Notes under the pieces: generated by a model | Told to the model about the DNA's origin: nothing | Databases searched by the model: none | Seen by the model: the letters and a program-made list of their open reading frames with translations, nothing else | Part shown: one piece after another, positions 44,182 through 53,307 of the stretch | How positions within the stretch are numbered: position 1 is the first letter of the stretch | Layout of the letters: each line of letters starts with the position of its first letter | Program-made: the position numbers and the translations under genes | Source of the DNA: DAOTWA01 sp963702935 | Lineage (GTDB): Bacteria > Chloroflexota > Anaerolineae > Anaerolineales > Anaerolineaceae | DNA: 64,000 nt | Direction: 5' to 3' | NCBI GenBank assembly: GCA_963702935.1 | Contig: OY969772.1 | Coordinates: forward strand, 3,782,001 to 3,846,000

Positions 44182-45528
44182 TTACTTCATCGCCAGGGGG
44201 AGGTAAGCCTGCCAGTCGGCGGCGTTGTAGCGGGCCAGCAGGAAATGCGGATCACCCGACAGATACGAGATGATTCCACTGAGGAGGATCTTGCCATCTG
44301 CCTGAAGTCCTATAGCGGTGGGAGCCGCATCGCGATCATCGATAGGCGTCGTGACCAGACCGTCGTTGCCGAAGATGGAGTCCAGGCTGCCATCTGTCTG
44401 CAAGCGGGCTATTGCGAAAATACTACGGCCCGTTGAGCTTAGGGTATTTCCCGTAACTACTATCTTCCCGTCTGCCTGGAGAGCAATGGCGGATTCATTG
44501 CTGGAGGTCTCGAAGCGCACGATCGTTCTCCCACCTGAACCGAAAGTGGCATCCAAACTACCGTCGCCGGTATAACGTACCACAGCGATGTCGTAGTTAT
44601 ACAGATACGTGGTTCCACCCACGATAATCTTGCCGTCGGGCTGGAGGACCATGGCGTTAGCAGCATTATTATGCTGGTCGCCAAAGTCGCTGGTTACTTT
44701 GCCACCGGCGCCAAAGGTGGGATCGAGGCTGCCGTCGCTGGTGTAGCGCGCCAGGGCAAATTCTTCCTTTCGCGTGTCAGTATCGCTGTCAAAGGCAGCC
44801 CCGGCCACCAGGATCTTCCCATCCGGTTGAAGAACAGCCGCGTTTGCCAAGCTTTCTCCGTCGCCGAAGTGGGTGATGACTTTGCCGCCTGAGCCAAAAG
44901 AGGAGTCCAGGCTGCCGTCGCTGGCATAGCGCGCCAGGGCAAAGTTGTAATCACTGCCAACTTCAGCCCACCCGGCCACGACGATCTTGCCGTCCGGTTG
45001 GAGGATGAGCGCATTGCCATAATCCTGACCGCCGTCCAGGTCTGTAACTACCTTACCGCCCGCGCCGAAGCTGGTATCCAGATTGCCAGCGCTGTCGTAG
45101 CGCGCCAAGGCAAAATCGTAGTCGCTGCCGTCATAAGCACTGCCGGCCACCAGGATCTTCCCGTCTGGTTGAAGAAGGATGGCGCTGGCATCGTCGCAAT
45201 TCCCGGAAAAGTCCGTCGTCATCCGGCCATCGACACCGAAAGTGCTATCCAGGCTGCCGTCGCTCAGGTAACGCGCCAGGGCAAGATCCACCTTTGCAGG
45301 ATTGCTATCTGAGGTGCCTCCGCCCGCGACGATCTTGCCGTCTGGCTGAATGGCGAGCGCATAGGCGTTGCTGTCCACGCCGGGGAAAGTGGCCTCGACG
45401 ATGCCGTTCGAGCCGAAAGTGGAGTCCAGGCTGCCGGGGGGCGGGGAGGTCGCACCGGTCAGAGCCAAGGCCAGGCAGGCGAGCAAGATCGAAACGCCGA
45501 GCGGGTTGAGATTTCTCGATGTGAGCAT
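44182..45528 (-). CDS. Secreted delta-60 repeat protein
   Basis: A 448-residue protein with a signal peptide (LGVSILLACLALALTGATS). Seven or more ~55-residue delta-60 repeats of the pattern LDxTFGxxGxVxT...LQPDGKIVVAG...DFALARY follow. Such beta-rich repeats are typical of extracellular or surface proteins with unknown ligands. Start 45528 follows CCGGAGGG; an in-frame ATG at 45777 would add 83 residues over a repeat and is unlikely. Direct repeats flank it. Confidence 0.9.
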   Translation of the reverse strand: MLTSRNLNPLGVSILLACLALALTGATSPPPGSLDSTFGSNGIVEATFPGVDSNAYALAIQPDGKIVAGGGTSDSNPAKVDLALARYLSDGSLDSTFGVDGRMTTDFSGNCDDASAILLQPDGKILVAGSAYDGSDYDFALARYDSAGNLDTSFGAGGKVVTDLDGGQDYGNALILQPDGKIVVAGWAEVGSDYNFALARYASDGSLDSSFGSGGKVITHFGDGESLANAAVLQPDGKILVAGAAFDSDTDTRKEEFALARYTSDGSLDPTFGAGGKVTSDFGDQHNNAANAMVLQPDGKIIVGGTTYLYNYDIAVVRYTGDGSLDATFGSGGRTIVRFETSSNESAIALQADGKIVVTGNTLSSTGRSIFAIARLQTDGSLDSIFGNDGLVTTPIDDRDAAPTAIGLQADGKILLSGIISYLSGDPHFLLARYNAADWQAYLPLAMK

Positions 45529-45716
45529 TGGGTTTTTCCCTCCGGGCAAATTAATGATGAGGGCAACGATGGACTGCCGCAGAAAGATGACGCTATTATG
45601 GGGTTGGGGTGGAACTAACGGTAAATTGAGGCTGGAAGGCCGGTTGAATCCCCCAGTTCTGGGAGAGATTATACATCCTTTTACCGGGGAAAAGGGAAGC
45701 CGCAGAGGCAGGTTGA

Positions 45717-45752
45717 GGGGAATCCCCCCAACCCCCTTAGAAAGGGGGCAAG
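45717..45752. repeat. C-tract/G-tract repeat, right copy
   Basis: Same unit and orientation as 44093-44129, about 1.6 kb away. Confidence 0.8.
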
Positions 45753-45807
45753 GCACGACGAGCGCAAAGGGTATCAAGAAAGAGAGGGATTCCGAGGGGA
45801 AAGGGTA

Positions 45808-45868
45808 TTGACAAAAAACCCTTTGCGTTTATAATGGTTTAGTATCTTAATCATTAAGATGGTAAACC
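45808..45868 (+). promoter_or_regulatory. Promoter with palindromic MarR-type operator
   Basis: TTGACA (45808-45813) and TATAAT (45830-45835) with a 16-base spacer form a near-consensus promoter. A 33-bp palindrome (45836-45868; GGTTTA and ATCTTAA arms mirrored by TTAAGAT and TAAACC) begins on the next base and covers the transcription start. A MarR dimer bound there would block initiation. It lies 13 bp before the marR ATG. Confidence 0.85.
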
Positions 45869-45881
45869 ATTCGAGAAAGAG

Positions 45882-46352
45882 ATGAAACCTTCTATTTCAA
45901 CTGCTGAAGAAATGCGCCGGATGACCATCGAGCGCTTCTGGGAGACCTTTCCGGTTGTCTGGAACCAGGTGACCGGAAACGTGCGCTGGATGGCGGCGGA
46001 CCAATTTGGGATTACGGTCGAGCAGTTCCACGTCTTGCGCCACATCCGCAGGGGCACCGGGTCGGTGAGCGAGCTGGCGACGGTCAAACAGATCAGCCGC
46101 TCGGCGATCAGCCAGACGGTGGAAGTGCTGGTCGAGAAGGGGCTGATCACCCGCACGCAAAGCGCCGGCGACCGGCGCTTCGTGCGGCTCGAATTAACTC
46201 AAAGAGGAGACGACCTGCTCAATACACTCTTCGAGAAGAACCGGGGCTGGATGATGGAAAAATTGTCCGCGCTGAGCCCGGAAGAGATAGAGACCATCTT
46301 CTGCGCGCTCGAAGCGCTGAAGAGGGCCTTCGACGCGCCTATCCAGGAATAA
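45882..46352 (+). CDS. MarR-family transcriptional regulator
   Basis: A 156-residue winged-helix repressor. The helix-turn-helix region is VSELATVKQISRSAISQTVE and the wing is TQSAGDRRFVRLELTQRGDD (the DRR motif). MarR proteins release DNA on binding small phenolic or toxic ligands. It should bind the palindrome at its own promoter and control the two ABC genes that follow 27 bp later. Confidence 0.94.
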   Translation: MKPSISTAEEMRRMTIERFWETFPVVWNQVTGNVRWMAADQFGITVEQFHVLRHIRRGTGSVSELATVKQISRSAISQTVEVLVEKGLITRTQSAGDRRFVRLELTQRGDDLLNTLFEKNRGWMMEKLSALSPEEIETIFCALEALKRAFDAPIQE

Positions 46353-46379
46353 AAATTTATCGAGGAAATTAACGTTCTA

Positions 46380-48158
46380 ATGGATCAAATTCGCAAACTT
46401 ATTCGTTTCGTACGTCCTTATTGGAAGCTGGCCGTTTCGGCTTTGGTTTTGTTGACCTCACTGGTAGGCGCCGACCTGTCAATTCCGCGCCTGATCGAGC
46501 GGATCATCGACCAGGGCATCAAGCAAAACAACCTGACCGTCGTCCTGCAAACGTCGGCTTTGATGCTGGGCATCTCATTCATGAGCATGTTCATCGCGGT
46601 GGGGAACAATATCTTCTCCGTGCGGGTGGGGGAGAGCTTTGCGCGCGACCTGCGCGAAGCCATCTTTCTGAAGATCCAGACCTTTTCATTCGGCAATCTG
46701 GATCGCTTCACGACCGGCAAGCTGATGGTGCGCCTGACCAGCGACGCCAGCGCGGTGCAGCGCCTGGTGCAGGTGTCTCTGCGCATCGGCACACGGGCTC
46801 CGCTGCTGATGATCGGCAGCCTGATCCTGATGTTCAACACCAGCCAGCAATTGGCGCTGACCATGCTGCCGTTGTTGCTGGTCACCTCGGCGGTGATCAT
46901 TTTCTTTAGCGTGAAAATGGAGCCGTTGTTCCGCAACGTGCAGCAGAAGCTGGACCGGCTCAACACGGTCTTGCAGGAGAACGTGGCCGGAGCGCGGCTG
47001 GTCAAGGCCTTCGTGCGGGCGGACCACGAGGGTGAGCGCTTCGAGGGCGCCAACGAGAATTACACCGAGGAAACCGTGCGGGTGATGCAGTTCATGTCCA
47101 CCATGTCGCCGGCGCTGACGATCTTCGTCAACATCGGCATGGTGATCGTGATCTGGTCGGGCGGGCTGCAAGCCATCCAGGGGAACCTGACGGTGGGGCA
47201 GATCGTGGCCTTTTCCAACTATTTGATCACCACCATGACCCCGCTGATCATGATGACCATGTTATCCAACGTGTGGGCTAACGGCATCGCTTCGGCGCGG
47301 CGCATCAACGAGGTGCTGGATACTACTTCTGAAGTCGAGGAGAGCGCGGACGCGCGGCCCCTACCCGAGGGAGCCAGGGCGCGAGTGGAGTTCCAGGACG
47401 TCTCCTTCCATTACGACGGCAGCCAGGACGGCAGCGTGCTGGAGCACGTCGACCTGGTGGCCGAGCCGGGCGAAACGGTGGCCATCCTGGGCGCTACAGG
47501 AGCGGGCAAATCCTCGCTGATCAACCTGATTCCGCGCTTCTACGACGTTACCGGCGGGCGGATCACGATCGATGGGCAGGACGTCCGCTCGCTGCAGGAG
47601 GATGCGCTGCTGGCCCAAATCGGCATCGTGCCCCAGGAGACGATCCTGTTTACCGGAACGATCCGGGATAACATCCGTTACGGCCGGCCGGAAGCCAGCG
47701 ATGCGGAAGTAGTGGCGGCTGCAAAAGCGGCCCAGGCGCACGAGTTCATCACGCAGCTTGCCGGCGGGTACGACCACCACGTCGAAGAGCGCGGCATGAA
47801 CCTCTCCGGCGGCCAGAAGCAACGCATCGCGATCGCGCGAGCGCTCATCACCAATCCCAAGATTCTGATCCTGGACGACAGCACCAGCTCCGTGGACGTG
47901 GAAACCGAGACGAAAATCCAGGCGGCGCTGGAGGAGATCATGCGCGGGCGCACCAGCTTCGTCGTCGCGCAGCGCATCAGCACGGTGTTGAATGCGGACA
48001 AGATCCTGGTGATCGACAAGGGCAAAGTGGCGGCGGAGGGAACGCACGCCGAGCTGATGCAAACCAGCCCCATCTATCAGGAAATCTACGATTCGCAACT
48101 GGGCAACGGATTTCACGAAGAACCTTTAGCGGTAGATCGACAAGGGAGCTTAGAATGA
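46380..48158 (+). CDS. Heterodimeric ABC exporter, subunit 1 (degenerate Walker B)
   Basis: A 592-residue half-transporter. Six membrane helices (~1-300) precede an ATPase domain. Walker A is GATGAGKSSL, the signature LSGGQKQR. Walker B reads ILILDDSTSSVD, with Asp where the catalytic Glu normally sits. In heterodimeric exporters such as TM287/288 this marks the subunit with the degenerate site. It overlaps subunit 2 by 4 bp (ATGA). Probably a multidrug or lipid exporter. Confidence 0.94.
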   Translation: MDQIRKLIRFVRPYWKLAVSALVLLTSLVGADLSIPRLIERIIDQGIKQNNLTVVLQTSALMLGISFMSMFIAVGNNIFSVRVGESFARDLREAIFLKIQTFSFGNLDRFTTGKLMVRLTSDASAVQRLVQVSLRIGTRAPLLMIGSLILMFNTSQQLALTMLPLLLVTSAVIIFFSVKMEPLFRNVQQKLDRLNTVLQENVAGARLVKAFVRADHEGERFEGANENYTEETVRVMQFMSTMSPALTIFVNIGMVIVIWSGGLQAIQGNLTVGQIVAFSNYLITTMTPLIMMTMLSNVWANGIASARRINEVLDTTSEVEESADARPLPEGARARVEFQDVSFHYDGSQDGSVLEHVDLVAEPGETVAILGATGAGKSSLINLIPRFYDVTGGRITIDGQDVRSLQEDALLAQIGIVPQETILFTGTIRDNIRYGRPEASDAEVVAAAKAAQAHEFITQLAGGYDHHVEERGMNLSGGQKQRIAIARALITNPKILILDDSTSSVDVETETKIQAALEEIMRGRTSFVVAQRISTVLNADKILVIDKGKVAAEGTHAELMQTSPIYQEIYDSQLGNGFHEEPLAVDRQGSLE

Positions 48159-49987
48159 GCTATTCATCGTCGGGTCAAGGGACGAGCGACCTGCGCTCGA
48201 GAATGCAGTCGAGGGGCCCCGGGCGGCCGGGAAAGATCGAAAAGGCACAAAACCCGCGCCAGGCGCTGGCGCGCCTGACGGACTACCTCAAGCCCTACAA
48301 ATGGGGGTTGGCGCTGGTGCTGGGCTTCGTGCTGATCTTCACCGTGCTGGGGCTGCTGGGACCCTATCTGATGGGGGTAGCCATCGACCAGTTCATCGGG
48401 GGCAAAGACCCAGTCGGCCTCATGCGCATCGCCATGTTTATGCTGGCGGCTTATCTCTTCAACAACCTTTTCCAGGCAGCCGCCAACTGGATCATGGCCC
48501 GGCTCTCGCAACTGGCCCTGAAACAGTTGCGGCGGGACCTCTTCGAGCACTTACAGACGCTCTCGTTGGGCTTCTTCGATACCCACCCGGCGGGAGGGCT
48601 GATGAGCCGGCTGACCAACGATATCGACGCGATCAACCAGGCCGTTTCGCAGAACGTTACCTCTTTGATCGCCAGCGTGCTCTCGCTGGGCGGCATTCTG
48701 GTCGCCATGTTCGTGCTGAATTCCCGGCTGGCGCTGGCCACTCTGTTGGTGGTGCCGATCATGCTGTGGTTTACCGAGTTCGTGGCGAAGTATACCCGCA
48801 AGGGCTTTCGGGATTTGCAGAAGAGCCTGGGAGAGCTGAACAGCGTCACCGAAGAGTCGATCAGCGGGCAAAAAGTGATCAAGGCCTTCCGCCGGAACGA
48901 CTCGGTGATCGAGGCTTTCCGGGCGCAGAACGAGGCGGTGTTTCGCGCCGGAGTCTACGCCAACACTTACGCGCTGCTGCTGATGCCGCTTTCCAACGTG
49001 CTGGGGAACTTCTTCGTGATCGTGCTGGCCGGGCTGGGAGGCTGGCTGGCGCTACAAGGGCTGGTCAGCGTGGGGATGATCGCCACGTTCATCAATTATG
49101 GCCGGAATTTCGTCCAACCCTTGCAGCAACTGGCCAACCTGTACAACACCATCCAGGCGGCGCTGGCCGGCGCGGAGAGAGTCTTCGAGATCATCGATAC
49201 ACCGGCCGAAATCGCGGATGCGCCGGACGCCCAACCGCTCGAAGCGATTAAAGGGAACGTGAGCTTCGAGAAGGTCAACTTCGGATACGCGCCGGGCGTG
49301 CCGATCATCAAGAACATGTCCCTGGAGGCCAAAGCCGGGCAGATCGTGGCGCTGGTCGGCCCGACCGGGGCGGGCAAGACGACCATCATCAATCTGCTGT
49401 CGCGCTTCTACGAGATCCAGGGCGGGCGGATCACGGTGGACGGCAAGGATATCCGTTCTGTTCGCAAGGCCGACCTGCGCCGCAAGCTGGGGATCGTCTT
49501 GCAGGACACCTTCCTGTTTTCGGACACGGTGATGGAGAATATCCGTTATGGGCGGCTGGAGGCAAGCGACGAAGAGTGCATCCGGGCGGCGCAGATGGCC
49601 GACGCGGACCACTTCATCCGCCAGTTCCCGCAAGGCTACCAGACGCTGCTATCGGAGCGGGCCAGCAACCTTAGCCAGGGGCAACGCCAGCTTCTGGCCA
49701 TCGCGCGGGCGATCCTGGCGGACCCCGCCATTCTGGTGCTGGATGAAGCCACCAGCAGCGTGGACACGCGGACCGAGGCGCGCATCCAGAAGGCCCTGCT
49801 GCGCTTGATGGAAGGGCGCACGAGCTTCGTGATCGCCCACCGGCTGAGCACCATTCGGGACGCGGACAACGTGGTGGTGATCAACCAGGGCGAGATCGTC
49901 GAGCAGGGCAACCACCAGGAGCTGCTGGACAAACGCGGGTTCTACCATCACCTGTACCTCAGCCAGTTCAAGGGGCAGGCGATCTAG
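48155..49987 (+). CDS. Heterodimeric ABC exporter, subunit 2 (catalytic)
   Basis: A 610-residue half-transporter with six membrane helices and a consensus ATPase. Walker A is GPTGAGKTTI and Walker B LVLDEATSSVD with the catalytic Glu. Its signature is LSQGQRQL, which deviates from LSGGQ. So its Walker motifs pair with the normal signature of subunit 1, and its altered signature pairs with the degenerate Walker B there: one working and one silent site. An N-terminal ~40-residue Ser/Arg-rich extension precedes the first helix. Confidence 0.94.
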   Translation: MSYSSSGQGTSDLRSRMQSRGPGRPGKIEKAQNPRQALARLTDYLKPYKWGLALVLGFVLIFTVLGLLGPYLMGVAIDQFIGGKDPVGLMRIAMFMLAAYLFNNLFQAAANWIMARLSQLALKQLRRDLFEHLQTLSLGFFDTHPAGGLMSRLTNDIDAINQAVSQNVTSLIASVLSLGGILVAMFVLNSRLALATLLVVPIMLWFTEFVAKYTRKGFRDLQKSLGELNSVTEESISGQKVIKAFRRNDSVIEAFRAQNEAVFRAGVYANTYALLLMPLSNVLGNFFVIVLAGLGGWLALQGLVSVGMIATFINYGRNFVQPLQQLANLYNTIQAALAGAERVFEIIDTPAEIADAPDAQPLEAIKGNVSFEKVNFGYAPGVPIIKNMSLEAKAGQIVALVGPTGAGKTTIINLLSRFYEIQGGRITVDGKDIRSVRKADLRRKLGIVLQDTFLFSDTVMENIRYGRLEASDEECIRAAQMADADHFIRQFPQGYQTLLSERASNLSQGQRQLLAIARAILADPAILVLDEATSSVDTRTEARIQKALLRLMEGRTSFVIAHRLSTIRDADNVVVINQGEIVEQGNHQELLDKRGFYHHLYLSQFKGQAI

Positions 49988-50084
49988 GTGGAGTGCATAA
50001 CGATTCGGGACGGAGCGGGTTATAAAGATTGGAATTTATCCCAAGGTAACCGGACTATTCTCAACCTTTTCAACTCGAGCGCCC

Positions 50085-50938
50085 ATGAAAAAACTCGCGA
50101 TCGTTACGGACACCGATTCAAGCCTGCCGCCAGCGCTGGCCGCGCGCTATGGAATCCGGCAGGTTCCCATCACGGTTCACTTCGGCGAGGAGAGCTACAC
50201 GACCGGGGTGGACATCGACGATGCGCGCCTGTTCGAGATCGTGGATCAGCGCAACCAACTGCCCACCACCTCGGCGCCTTCCCCAGCGCGTTCGTCGGCG
50301 CGTACGAGAGCGCCTTCGAAGCAGGCGCGGACGCCATCCTGTGCATCTGCGTCTCCAGCCAGGTCAGCTCTACTTACAACGCGGCCCTCACGGCGCGGGA
50401 GATGCTGCCGGATGGCGATATCACCGTCATCAATTCTTTGAACCTGTCGATGGGACAGGGCTTCATGGCGCTGGCAGCGGCTGAAGCGGCCCAGGCCGGC
50501 GCCAGCAAGAAGGAGGTGATCGCACGCGCCACCGCCACGGGCGAGCGCCTGCACCTGTATGCGGTCCTCTCCACGTTGAAATATCTGGCTTTGAGCGGGC
50601 GGGTGGGCAAATTCGTGGCCGGCATGGGAGATACGTTCAACATCAAGCCGATCTTGACCGTAAGGGACGGGAAGCTGGAGCTCCTGGAGCGCGTGCGGAC
50701 GCACAAGAAGGCGGTCGAGCGGCTGCTGGAATTGACTCAGGCTTCTCTCGACGGGAAGGCCATCGAGCGCGCGGCGATCATCCACATCAACGACGCGCAG
50801 GGGGCTGAGGAGCTGCGCGAACAGCTCTGCAACAGAATGCCTTGCCCGGACTCGATCCTGACGGCCGAATTTACGCCGGGATTGTCGGTTCACGCCGGCT
50901 CGGGGGTGGTTGGGGTGGTAATCGTAGCGCAATCCTAG
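50085..50938 (+). CDS. degV: DegV-family fatty-acid-binding protein (one frameshift)
   Basis: About 284 residues after correction. It begins MKKLAIVTDTDSSLPPAL and has the PTTSAPSP loop, the LNLSMGQGFMALAA helix and the terminal HAGSGVVGVV, all DegV hallmarks. DegV (FakB) proteins bind fatty acids for phosphorylation by FakA; no fakA is nearby. One C is missing in the run at 50281-50284. The frame changes from QLPTTSAPSP to SAFVGAYESAF there. Type is clear; the break is probably an error. Confidence 0.9.
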
Positions 50939-50970
50939 GGGGGATTGGAAAAATCGCGAAAGCCTATCCT

Positions 50971-52494
50971 GTGTTCAAGCTGCGTGCCTGGCGAGACTTC
51001 CTTTTCAGCGACATCGGTATCCTGCTGCTCATGGCCCTGGCCCGCGTCCTGTTGCAGACCCTGGTGGTCGGGCAGTACGGCTTTCACCGGGACGAGCTGG
51101 CTACCCTGGACGACGCCCGTTCCCTGGCCTGGGGCTACGTGGCCTACCCGCCTCTGACGCCGTTCATCGCCCGGCTGGCGCTGACGCTCTTCGGCCCTTC
51201 GCTGGTGGGGCTGCGCTTCTTCGCGGTTCTGGCGCAGGGCGCCGCCGTGTTCCTGACCGGCCTGATGGCGCGCGAGCTGGGCGGCAGCCGCTGGGCGCAG
51301 ATCCTGGCCTCGCTCTCCGTAGCGCTCATCCCGGCCTCGCTTGCGGCGGGGGATGTGTTCCAATACGTGACCTTCGATTACCTGTGGTGGGTGTTGATCG
51401 CTTACCTGGTGATCCGGCTGCTCAAATCGGAGGATGCGCGCTGGTTTCTGGGCATCGGCGCCGTGATGGGCATCGGGATGATGACCAAGTACACCTTGGC
51501 TTTTTTCATCGCCGGGGTGGTGGGGGGCGTCTTGCTCACCAGGAACCGGCGTCATCTAACCAGCCCCTGGCTGTGGGGCGGCGTGGCTGTGTCGCTGCTG
51601 ATCTTCCTGCCCAATCTGGTCTGGCAGGCACAGCACCAGCTCGTCTCGCTCACTTTCCTGAGCAGCATCCACGCGCGGGACGTACGCATCGGGCGCACCG
51701 GGGGGTTCCTGAGCGACCAGCTCTTGCTGCAATTAAACCCGCTGGCCCTCTTCCTGGCGTTCCTCGGTCTATACTTTTACCTGGGAGCGCCTGCCGGGCA
51801 GCGTTACCGCCTGTTGGGCTGGATGTACGTCTTTCCCTTGCTGCTGTTCCTGGCAACCCAGGGGCGCGGTTATTATCTCAGCCCGGCTTACCCGATGCTC
51901 ATCGCCGGGGGGGCCTTCTACGGGGAGCAGCGGCTGGCAGGGATGGCGGCGGATAGGGCGCGTCGGTGGCGAGGAATTGCGAGAGACACCCTGGCGGTGG
52001 GAGGCGTGGTGGCCGTCCTGCTGGTGCTGCCGCTTGCCCCGGTCAACTCCGCCTGGTGGAACCTGACTAGCTCGATCAACAGCGATGTGGTAGAGGAGAT
52101 CGGCTGGCCGGAGCTGGTCAAGACGGTCGCCGGCATCTACGCCGGACTGCCGGCGGCTGAAAAGTCCCAGGCCGGTATCCTGGCGGGGAACTACGGCGAG
52201 GCCGGGGCCGTCAACCTGTATGGGCCGGCCTATGGCCTGCCTAAAGCTATCAGTGGGATCAACTCGTACTGGCTGCACGGCTACGGCGATCCGCCTCCGC
52301 AGGTAGTGATCGTGCTGGGCCTCCCATCCAGCCTGCTCAGCTCGACTTTCCAGTCGTGTGAGCTGGCCGGCCACGTGACCAACCGCTTGGGGGTCAAGAA
52401 CGAAGAGACGACCCAACACCCGGATATCTACGTCTGCCGAGACCTGCGCCAGCCCTGGCCGGATTTCTGGAAGAATTTCCAATATTTTGGCTGA
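50971..52494 (+). CDS. GT39/ArnT-like membrane glycosyltransferase
   Basis: A ~507-residue polytopic protein of the PMT/ArnT class. The catalytic loop YGFHRDELATLDDAR after the first helix contains the Asp/Glu pair of these enzymes, and YPPLTPFIARLA follows. About ten helices run to residue ~400, then a C-terminal extracytoplasmic part. It transfers a sugar from a lipid-linked donor. The start is uncertain: GTG 50971 is a guess since no strong ribosome-binding site is present. Confidence 0.87.
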   Translation: MFKLRAWRDFLFSDIGILLLMALARVLLQTLVVGQYGFHRDELATLDDARSLAWGYVAYPPLTPFIARLALTLFGPSLVGLRFFAVLAQGAAVFLTGLMARELGGSRWAQILASLSVALIPASLAAGDVFQYVTFDYLWWVLIAYLVIRLLKSEDARWFLGIGAVMGIGMMTKYTLAFFIAGVVGGVLLTRNRRHLTSPWLWGGVAVSLLIFLPNLVWQAQHQLVSLTFLSSIHARDVRIGRTGGFLSDQLLLQLNPLALFLAFLGLYFYLGAPAGQRYRLLGWMYVFPLLLFLATQGRGYYLSPAYPMLIAGGAFYGEQRLAGMAADRARRWRGIARDTLAVGGVVAVLLVLPLAPVNSAWWNLTSSINSDVVEEIGWPELVKTVAGIYAGLPAAEKSQAGILAGNYGEAGAVNLYGPAYGLPKAISGINSYWLHGYGDPPPQVVIVLGLPSSLLSSTFQSCELAGHVTNRLGVKNEETTQHPDIYVCRDLRQPWPDFWKNFQYFG

Positions 52495-52550
52495 CCTACC
52501 CGACGGAGGGGGCGAGAGGATAGATCTCAAGTAAAAAGCCGGATTGATGA

Positions 52551-52577
52551 TATAATCTAATTGTGATATTTGTCACA
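52551..52577 (+). promoter_or_regulatory. -10 element with Rex/CRP-like operator upstream of hdrC
   Basis: TATAAT (52551-52556) is followed four bases later by TTGTGATATTTGTCACA (52561-52577). This is an exact TGTGA-N6-TCACA palindrome, close to the Rex consensus TTGTGA-N6-TCACAA. It sits at about +5 to +20, a repressor position. No good -35 is visible. The leader to hdrC is about 145 nt. Confidence 0.6.
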
Positions 52578-52704
52578 CAAATACGGGTTTTCTCTCATTT
52601 GTCTTTTTACAATTTTATCGCTACCCTAGAGAAGCATAGAAGGTGTGCTTGTAAATTCACTCGGAATATCTTCCGCAATCCCTTAAGTCTCCAGGAGGTG
52701 TTCG

Positions 52705-53307
52705 TTGGCCGGTGTTCGACAAACTCCGAACGCACAGAGCACGGATGGGTCGCCATCTGTGAGCTTTGTTGAAGAAGTCATGAGGGCTACGCCGGGGGAT
52801 TCCCGGCTGGAGATGTGCATCCAGTGCGGCACGTGTGGGGGATCTTGCCCGTCCGGGCCGGACATGGACCACACCCCCCGGGCGCTCTTCGCCATGATCC
52901 GCGCGGATATGCGCGAGGAGGTCTTCAGCAGCAATACGCCCTGGTTCTGCATTTCTTGTTACTACTGCACGGTGCGCTGTCCTCAGGAAGTTCACATTAC
53001 CGATATCATGTACACGCTGAAAAGCATGGCGGCGAGCCGGGGCTACGCCCGCAACACGCCCTGGGCCGATTTTTCGCTGGCGTTCAACGAATACGTGTAT
53101 AACAACGGGCGGGCGTTCGAATTCGGCCTGGCGGCCCTGCAAAGCCTGCGGCATCCCTCCCTGCGCAACTTTCCCGGGTTGGCGCAGCTCGGCATGGGCA
53201 TGCTGTCCAAACGGCGCATGACCTTCATGCCCAGCCGGATCGAGGGCCTGGAAAACCTGCAAAGCATCCTGATGCGGGCGGACGAGATCGAGGAGGAATC
53301 CCGATGA
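52705..53307 (+). CDS. hdrC: Heterodisulfide reductase subunit C (HdrC-like)
   Basis: A 200-residue protein with two [4Fe-4S] motifs: CIQCGTCGGSCP near residue 39 and CISCYYCTVRCPQ near residue 84. HdrC passes electrons from HdrA to HdrB. TTG 52705 is used because AGGAGG lies about nine bases upstream and no ATG fits. Its stop overlaps the hdrB start by four bases. Neighbours confirm the assignment. Confidence 0.94.
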   Translation: MAGVRQTPNAQSTDGSPSVSFVEEVMRATPGDSRLEMCIQCGTCGGSCPSGPDMDHTPRALFAMIRADMREEVFSSNTPWFCISCYYCTVRCPQEVHITDIMYTLKSMAASRGYARNTPWADFSLAFNEYVYNNGRAFEFGLAALQSLRHPSLRNFPGLAQLGMGMLSKRRMTFMPSRIEGLENLQSILMRADEIEEESR

